This document shows, piece by piece, positions 6,592 through 10,056 of a stretch of DNA of 10,056 bases; positions within the stretch are counted from its first letter, which is position 1, and each line of letters starts with the position of its first letter. The stretch covers positions 1 to 10,056 of the forward strand of contig CAVLDP010000035.1 in assembly GCA_963661945.1 (NCBI GenBank), written 5' to 3'. The translations under genes were made by a program, and so were the position numbers. Below the pieces are notes generated by a model, which made no database searches, was not told the DNA's origin, and saw only the letters and a list, made by a program, of their open reading frames with translations. This stretch comes from CAVLDP01 sp963661945 (lineage in GTDB: Bacteria; Bacillota; Clostridia; Lachnospirales; Lachnospiraceae).

Positions 6592-7874
6592 TGAAGGAAC
6601 TTCTCAAGAAAATATTATTTGTCCTGATAGCGATTGCAATTGGATTTGCTGGCAAATGTTTTGCTGCATCTTTAGATCAGACGGATGCAATTCGCCAGTC
6701 TATTGAGGAAGATTGGGACTATTATAGGCAGACCAATAATTATAAGGTGACGAAGAACTCTAATTATTATTATGGTTCGGTGGATTATTTTTCAGAATAC
6801 TTCTATCTGAATGTCTGCTATCTGATGGATGGGACAAATGCTATAGACCGAGGACTTATGAATTATGCGGGAGCCAGGGCGGGCGATAATGGAGGCTATG
6901 ACGCCCTGAATACTGTACTTTGGCATGCTGCAGACAGTTTCCATCCATATAAGGTCTACTGGTATGGGGTAGTGAGCATACTTCGCCCTTTGCTTGTATT
7001 CTTTTCCTATACAGAGATTCTAGTTATTCTAAGGATTGTACTTGCGCTTTCAGTAGTTCTTACGACTATATTACTCTATAAGAGATGTAATCTTCTTGCT
7101 GCAGTTTCCTGGATTGTATCCTTGGCCCTTGTTTGGGCTTGGGTAACATCTGATGCCTTTGTCCTTGCGGCACCATTTCTTATTGTTTGCCTGGGGATGC
7201 AGCTATTATGCTGTTCTTCTGATACGAAGAGAGATTACTTTGTATTTCTTCTTATGGGGATTATGGAGGCCTACTTCGACTGGAATTCGACACCGATTAT
7301 CACCTATTCTTATCCTGCGATTCTGGGACTCTATCTATTTATTCGTAGAGAAGATGCAGACACGAGAGGTTCATTCCTATATGTACTCCGGTCCGCAATT
7401 AATTGGTGCACAGGATATGCTGGTATGCTCTGTGGCAAATGGGCGCTCAACAGTATTTACGCGAAGACCAATGCATTTGCGGAAGCAATTGAACATTTTC
7501 AAAGCAATGAGACCAAGGGAGATGTGACCAGGTCGATGCTGGAGCAGTTCCTGGGTGCTTGTCGCAAGACTATGTCAAATGTAGCAATCGCTAACGGATT
7601 AGGGGATGCTTGGTATCTGCCATGGATTTTGCTTTTGCTTGTGGCAGCAGTGATTCTATACTTTGGTATTCGAAGAAATAGGAGGCTATTGCTCCTGCTT
7701 CTTGTGACAGTATCACCATATGCCTGGCTCTTTGTCTTCCGTGGACATGTAGAGGTTCATCATTGGTTCACATATCGAGATTTGGCACCAGTGTTCTTTG
7801 GTTTACTGCTGGGGGCGGAACTTGCTATTCGCGAGTGGCGAGGAAGAAGTAGAAGGATTGTATCAAATGAGTGA
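6588..7874 (+). CDS. Uncharacterised polytopic membrane protein, paralog B (possible GT-C-like)
   Basis: A 428-residue paralog of the preceding gene, matching along its whole length. Equivalent motifs are DYFSEYFYLNVCYLMD (66-81), VYWYGVVSILR (123-133), YFDWNSTPI (229-237), KGDVTRS (310-316), FVFRGHVEVHH (382-392) and TYRDL (395-399). It has one N-terminal helix (about 8-28), a long outside loop to about 125, then seven or eight helices ending in a basic tail (RGRSRR, 418-423). The gene starts with two consecutive ATG codons (6588 and 6591). The first overlaps the preceding stop as ATGA, with AAGGA five bases upstream, and the second would have eight bases of spacing, so either may be used. 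Function is not known. Context and topology suggest an enzyme acting on lipid-linked sugars or polymer outside the membrane. Confidence 0.6.
   Translation: MMKELLKKILFVLIAIAIGFAGKCFAASLDQTDAIRQSIEEDWDYYRQTNNYKVTKNSNYYYGSVDYFSEYFYLNVCYLMDGTNAIDRGLMNYAGARAGDNGGYDALNTVLWHAADSFHPYKVYWYGVVSILRPLLVFFSYTEILVILRIVLALSVVLTTILLYKRCNLLAAVSWIVSLALVWAWVTSDAFVLAAPFLIVCLGMQLLCCSSDTKRDYFVFLLMGIMEAYFDWNSTPIITYSYPAILGLYLFIRREDADTRGSFLYVLRSAINWCTGYAGMLCGKWALNSIYAKTNAFAEAIEHFQSNETKGDVTRSMLEQFLGACRKTMSNVAIANGLGDAWYLPWILLLLVAAVILYFGIRRNRRLLLLLLVTVSPYAWLFVFRGHVEVHHWFTYRDLAPVFFGLLLGAELAIREWRGRSRRIVSNE
7853..7857 (+). promoter_or_regulatory. Ribosome binding site choosing the ATG at 7867
   Basis: AAGGA sits nine bases before the ATG at 7867, inside the end of the upstream gene. 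It supports that start over the in-frame upstream ATG at 7798, which lies within the upstream membrane protein, and over the inner ATG at 7882, which has only a weak site. Confidence 0.6.
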
Positions 7875-8886
7875 GAATCATATGTTACTTAGTATCATTA
7901 TTCCAGCATATAATGTGGAAGCTTATATTATCGACTGCCTTGATTCTATCTGCACAGGACAAGAGGAGAATCCTTCTCTTGAGGTGCTTGTAGTAGATGA
8001 TGGATCAACAGATTCCACGCTTGCTCTTGTGAGTGATTATGCTACTAGGCATTCTATGGTTCATTTTCTTCATCAGGAGAATGGTGGACAAACCAAGGCC
8101 AGAAGGTCAGGAATCCTAGCCTCATCTGGAGCATATCTTATGTTTGTAGATGCAGATGATTGTCTTGTACCGGGCTTTCTGCAACAGATCACTGGGCTCA
8201 TTTCTAAGCACGATGCAGATATCTATATGTATAATATCTCTGCTATGTCGTCGGATGGAAGTAGTATTCAGGAGAATCGTTCTCAGGTTTTTGCGGATGG
8301 ATTCGTGGATCGATATGAGATCTGTCAGAATCTGGTTAGTACTACCTATATGAATTCCTTATGCAATAAGGTCTACCGCAGAGAGCTTATTCAGAATCAT
8401 CCGGAGGCTTTTTCAAATTTTCAAGTTAGAATTGGTGAAGATTTGCTCAGCAATCTGGACCTTCTGTTGGATGCAACATCCTTCTATTATAAGAATCTGC
8501 CAGGATATTGCTATCGGGCAAATCAGGCAAGCGTGACTTATGATTTCTCGAAGCATTCCATCCGGGATTACAACCAGATGGAAGAGCGGATACTGGCTCT
8601 GGTTAGGGTCTGGGGCATGTATGATGATTCGATGATGAAGCAGTTCTATCAATTCTATCTCTATCAGCTAAGTCGAGAGCTTCTCTACTGCGCTAGTGTG
8701 AGCCGGGACAATATGGTATACTATGAAGATGCCTTGAGCTGTCCATACTTTTCGGATGCGATGAATCAGCTTCATCAGAAGGCAATTTGCCTACCACTTT
8801 GGAAGAGAATCCAGCTTCAATTACTAGAGAAGCGGCGTCTTCCGATGCTGAATATGCTTCATAGATGTTTACGATTCGCTTTATAG
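7867..8886 (+). CDS. Family 2 glycosyltransferase (GT-A)
   Basis: A 339-residue family 2 glycosyltransferase, predicted to add a sugar from a nucleotide donor to a lipid-linked glycan on the cytoplasmic face. The GT-A core is plain: SIIIPAYNVEAYI (9-21), LEVLVVDDGSTDST (38-51), ENGGQTKARRSGI (71-83) and the metal site FVDADD (93-98). Downstream, CNKVYRREL (166-174) and IGEDLLSNL (189-197) match the acceptor-side and catalytic-base region of EpsJ/WcaA-type enzymes, followed by YCYRANQASVT (214-224). There is no membrane helix; the C-terminal 100 residues are probably helical and basic at the end. The start overlaps the previous stop by eight bases (ATGAGTGA). Donor and linkage cannot be deduced. 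Confidence 0.88.
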   Translation: MSENHMLLSIIIPAYNVEAYIIDCLDSICTGQEENPSLEVLVVDDGSTDSTLALVSDYATRHSMVHFLHQENGGQTKARRSGILASSGAYLMFVDADDCLVPGFLQQITGLISKHDADIYMYNISAMSSDGSSIQENRSQVFADGFVDRYEICQNLVSTTYMNSLCNKVYRRELIQNHPEAFSNFQVRIGEDLLSNLDLLLDATSFYYKNLPGYCYRANQASVTYDFSKHSIRDYNQMEERILALVRVWGMYDDSMMKQFYQFYLYQLSRELLYCASVSRDNMVYYEDALSCPYFSDAMNQLHQKAICLPLWKRIQLQLLEKRRLPMLNMLHRCLRFAL

Positions 8887-8889
8887 GGG
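8885..8889 (+). promoter_or_regulatory. Ribosome binding site choosing the ATG at 8898
   Basis: AGGGG overlaps the stop codon of the upstream gene and lies eight bases before the ATG at 8898. A TTG at 8895 would add one residue only and is less likely. Confidence 0.6.
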
Positions 8890-8897
8890 TCTGATTG

Positions 8898-9908
8898 ATG
8901 AGACTATCTGTAATTATGCCAGTCTACAATGCAGCAGAATATCTCCAAGATGCAATTGAGAGCATTCTGCAGCAGACGTATAGTGACTTTGAATTTAATA
9001 TCATCGACGATGGTTCGACGGACGGCTCCTACGATATCATAGCGCAGTATGCCAGGACAGATGCTAGAATTCATTGTCGAAGCCGAGAGAATCGAGGCTT
9101 GCCAGCAACATTAAATGAGCTTATCGATATGTCATCTGGTCAGTATCTCGCAAGGATGGATGCGGATGACATCGCCGATCCGACTCGTCTTGAGAAGCAG
9201 CTTGCCTACATGGATGCAAATCCAGATGTAGCGGTTCTTGGTACTGCCATTCGAGTCATGCGTGGTGATTCCTTGCAAGATGGCCCAATTAGAAATGATT
9301 ACCGATATACTTCGCAGGCATCCAGGCAGATTCGCATGATCTTCTATAATACTGGTGTAGCTCATCCGACAGCCCTGCTTCGGAGATCCTTCCTAGAAGA
9401 GCATGGCCTATCTTATCAGAATGTCGGTTCTGAGGATTATAAGCTCTGGTGCGATATCATCTCAGCGGGTGGTCGAATTGAAGAATTATCAGAGCCTCTT
9501 CTTAGTTATCGACTTCACCCTGGACAGATTACCCAGGTTACAGCAGATAAGGTAATCGCTTGGGACAATACCTATCGCTTAGAACTCATGTCGCGACTTG
9601 TTGACCTAAGAGATGAGGATGAGGAGACACTTGGACAGATTACCTGTATGACGCGAGATGCGAATCTTGATGCAATATATGAGTTATTTAATCGGATGTT
9701 AGAGGGCAATCGGTCACGCCAGATTTACCCAACCGATACCTTGCAGTGTGAGCTCGCGATTAAATGGATAATTGTTGCAGGTCGTTATGCGAGCCTTACT
9801 AGGTCATTTGTGGGACTTCGATGGAAGTATCTTCGAGGACTTTGGAAGATGCGTTATACACCAGAGCTGCTACGATGTATGAATTACTTGCGGAGGATTG
9901 GAACTTGA
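8898..9908 (+). CDS. Family 2 glycosyltransferase (GT-A)
   Basis: A 336-residue family 2 glycosyltransferase. The core reads LSVIMPVYNAAEYL (3-16), FNIIDDGSTDGS (33-44), NRGLPATLN (65-73) and ARMDADDIADPTRLEKQ (85-101). The DADD at 88-91 is the expected metal-binding motif, and the DPTRLEKQ that follows is typical of polysaccharide GT2 enzymes. GVAHPTALLRRS (153-164) and GSEDYKLWCDI (177-187) mark the acceptor side and the predicted catalytic acid/base pair, followed by LLSYRLHPGQIT (201-212), another common feature. It belongs to a different branch from the enzyme just upstream, so the two should add different residues. Eleven bases separate it from the previous stop. The C-terminal part is helical and basic without a membrane segment. 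Donor and acceptor are unknown. Confidence 0.88.
   Translation: MRLSVIMPVYNAAEYLQDAIESILQQTYSDFEFNIIDDGSTDGSYDIIAQYARTDARIHCRSRENRGLPATLNELIDMSSGQYLARMDADDIADPTRLEKQLAYMDANPDVAVLGTAIRVMRGDSLQDGPIRNDYRYTSQASRQIRMIFYNTGVAHPTALLRRSFLEEHGLSYQNVGSEDYKLWCDIISAGGRIEELSEPLLSYRLHPGQITQVTADKVIAWDNTYRLELMSRLVDLRDEDEETLGQITCMTRDANLDAIYELFNRMLEGNRSRQIYPTDTLQCELAIKWIIVAGRYASLTRSFVGLRWKYLRGLWKMRYTPELLRCMNYLRRIGT
9892..9896 (+). promoter_or_regulatory. Strong ribosome binding site for the TTG start at 9905
   Basis: GGAGG lies eight bases before TTG at 9905, an ideal spacing. The first in-frame ATG, at 9926, has AAAGGA only one base upstream, which is too close to serve. The site therefore decides for the TTG start. 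Confidence 0.55.
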
Positions 9909-10056
9909 GCCATAGAATAAAGGACATGTATAGGCTAGCCTGTAGATGGATACGAAATACGTATTTGAATCGTAGATATCATATCTCTATTGCAATGGAT
10001 TCATTTATTGACAAGGAAGAACGTCTGGATGTTGTGTCGAAAGACGCATATATTAC
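9905..10056 (+). CDS. 5' part of a further gene, possibly a hexapeptide-repeat acetyltransferase (truncated)
   Basis: An open frame starts at TTG 9905, overlaps the previous stop as TTGA, and runs without a stop to the window end, giving about 50 codons. A GGAGG site eight bases upstream and the continuity with the operon support it as a real gene. The protein begins with a short basic, aromatic stretch (KDMYRLACRWIRNTYLNRR) followed by ISIAMDSFIDKEERLDV. That second part reads like the first strands of left-handed beta-helix acetyltransferases of polysaccharide loci, where short xxSxI repeats begin after a basic leader. Only the first coil or two would be in view, so the assignment is tentative. 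If correct, it would be a third acyl-transfer gene of the locus and a soluble one. Confidence 0.5.
   Translation, partial: MSHRIKDMYRLACRWIRNTYLNRRYHISIAMDSFIDKEERLDVVSKDAYI

Noticed and set aside
6588..6680. Lipoprotein or cleavable signal at the start of paralog B (KCFAAS)
   Set aside because: The residues before the cysteine (AGK) do not make a lipobox, and paralog A has an uncleaved-looking helix at the same place, so a membrane anchor is more likely.
7153..7527. Alternative 124-codon forward frame inside paralog B
   Set aside because: It overlaps a well-conserved membrane protein in another frame and has no recognisable domain.
7798..7866. N-terminal extension of the first family 2 glycosyltransferase
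   Set aside because: The extension reads through the end of the membrane protein gene in another frame and adds nothing GT2-like; ATG 7867 has a suitable AAGGA.
1..10056. Promoters, terminators, tRNA or rRNA genes, CRISPR arrays, insertion sequences
   Set aside because: Coding is nearly continuous with gaps of 11 bases or less; I saw no hairpin with a T-run between genes, no repeat array, no transposase and no cloverleaf-like sequence.

Overview
The window is a stretch of a bacterial cell-surface polysaccharide locus. It holds ten protein-coding genes, all on the + strand. The junctions either overlap or leave at most 11 bases, so there is no room for an internal promoter or terminator between genes and the whole window reads as one operon. 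Good Shine-Dalgarno sequences (GGAG, AGGGG, GGAGG) precede most starts. The DNA is moderately AT-rich, and lysine is encoded mostly by AAG. Together with the polytopic GtrII-type glucosyltransferase this suggests a Gram-positive Bacillota, perhaps a clostridial or Lachnospiraceae-like anaerobe. The taxonomic guess is weak because no marker gene is present.

Layout. (a) 2-4499, a membrane decoration module: a GtrII-family glucosyltransferase whose N-terminus is probably cut by the window edge, an acyltransferase-3 protein, a GtrB/ArnC-type polyprenyl-phosphate sugar synthase, and a second acyltransferase-3 protein. (b) 4505-5284, a cytoplasmic glycosyltransferase-like protein with WKP, YAD and EHRHD motifs. 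(c) 5287-7874, two tandem paralogous multi-spanning membrane proteins that I cannot name. (d) 7867-9908, two GT-A family 2 glycosyltransferases. (e) 9905-10056, the start of a further gene that opens at a TTG codon and runs off the window; its first residues are compatible with a hexapeptide-repeat acetyltransferase.

How it may work together (inference). The soluble family 2 enzymes and the 4505 protein would build a repeat unit or side chain on the inner face of the membrane. The GtrB-like enzyme would charge undecaprenyl phosphate with a single sugar. After flipping, the GtrII-like enzyme, and possibly the two paralogous membrane proteins, would transfer such lipid-linked sugars to the polymer outside. 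The acyltransferase-3 proteins would add acyl groups, most often acetyl, to it. No polymerase, ligase, ABC transporter, Wzx-type flippase or nucleotide-sugar synthesis gene is visible, so these must lie outside the window.

The least described part is the tandem membrane-protein pair. Its conserved acidic loop and its FRGHxExH motif resemble what an unrecognised GT-C-like family might look like. There is no RNA gene, mobile element, CRISPR array or gene-free stretch of any length.
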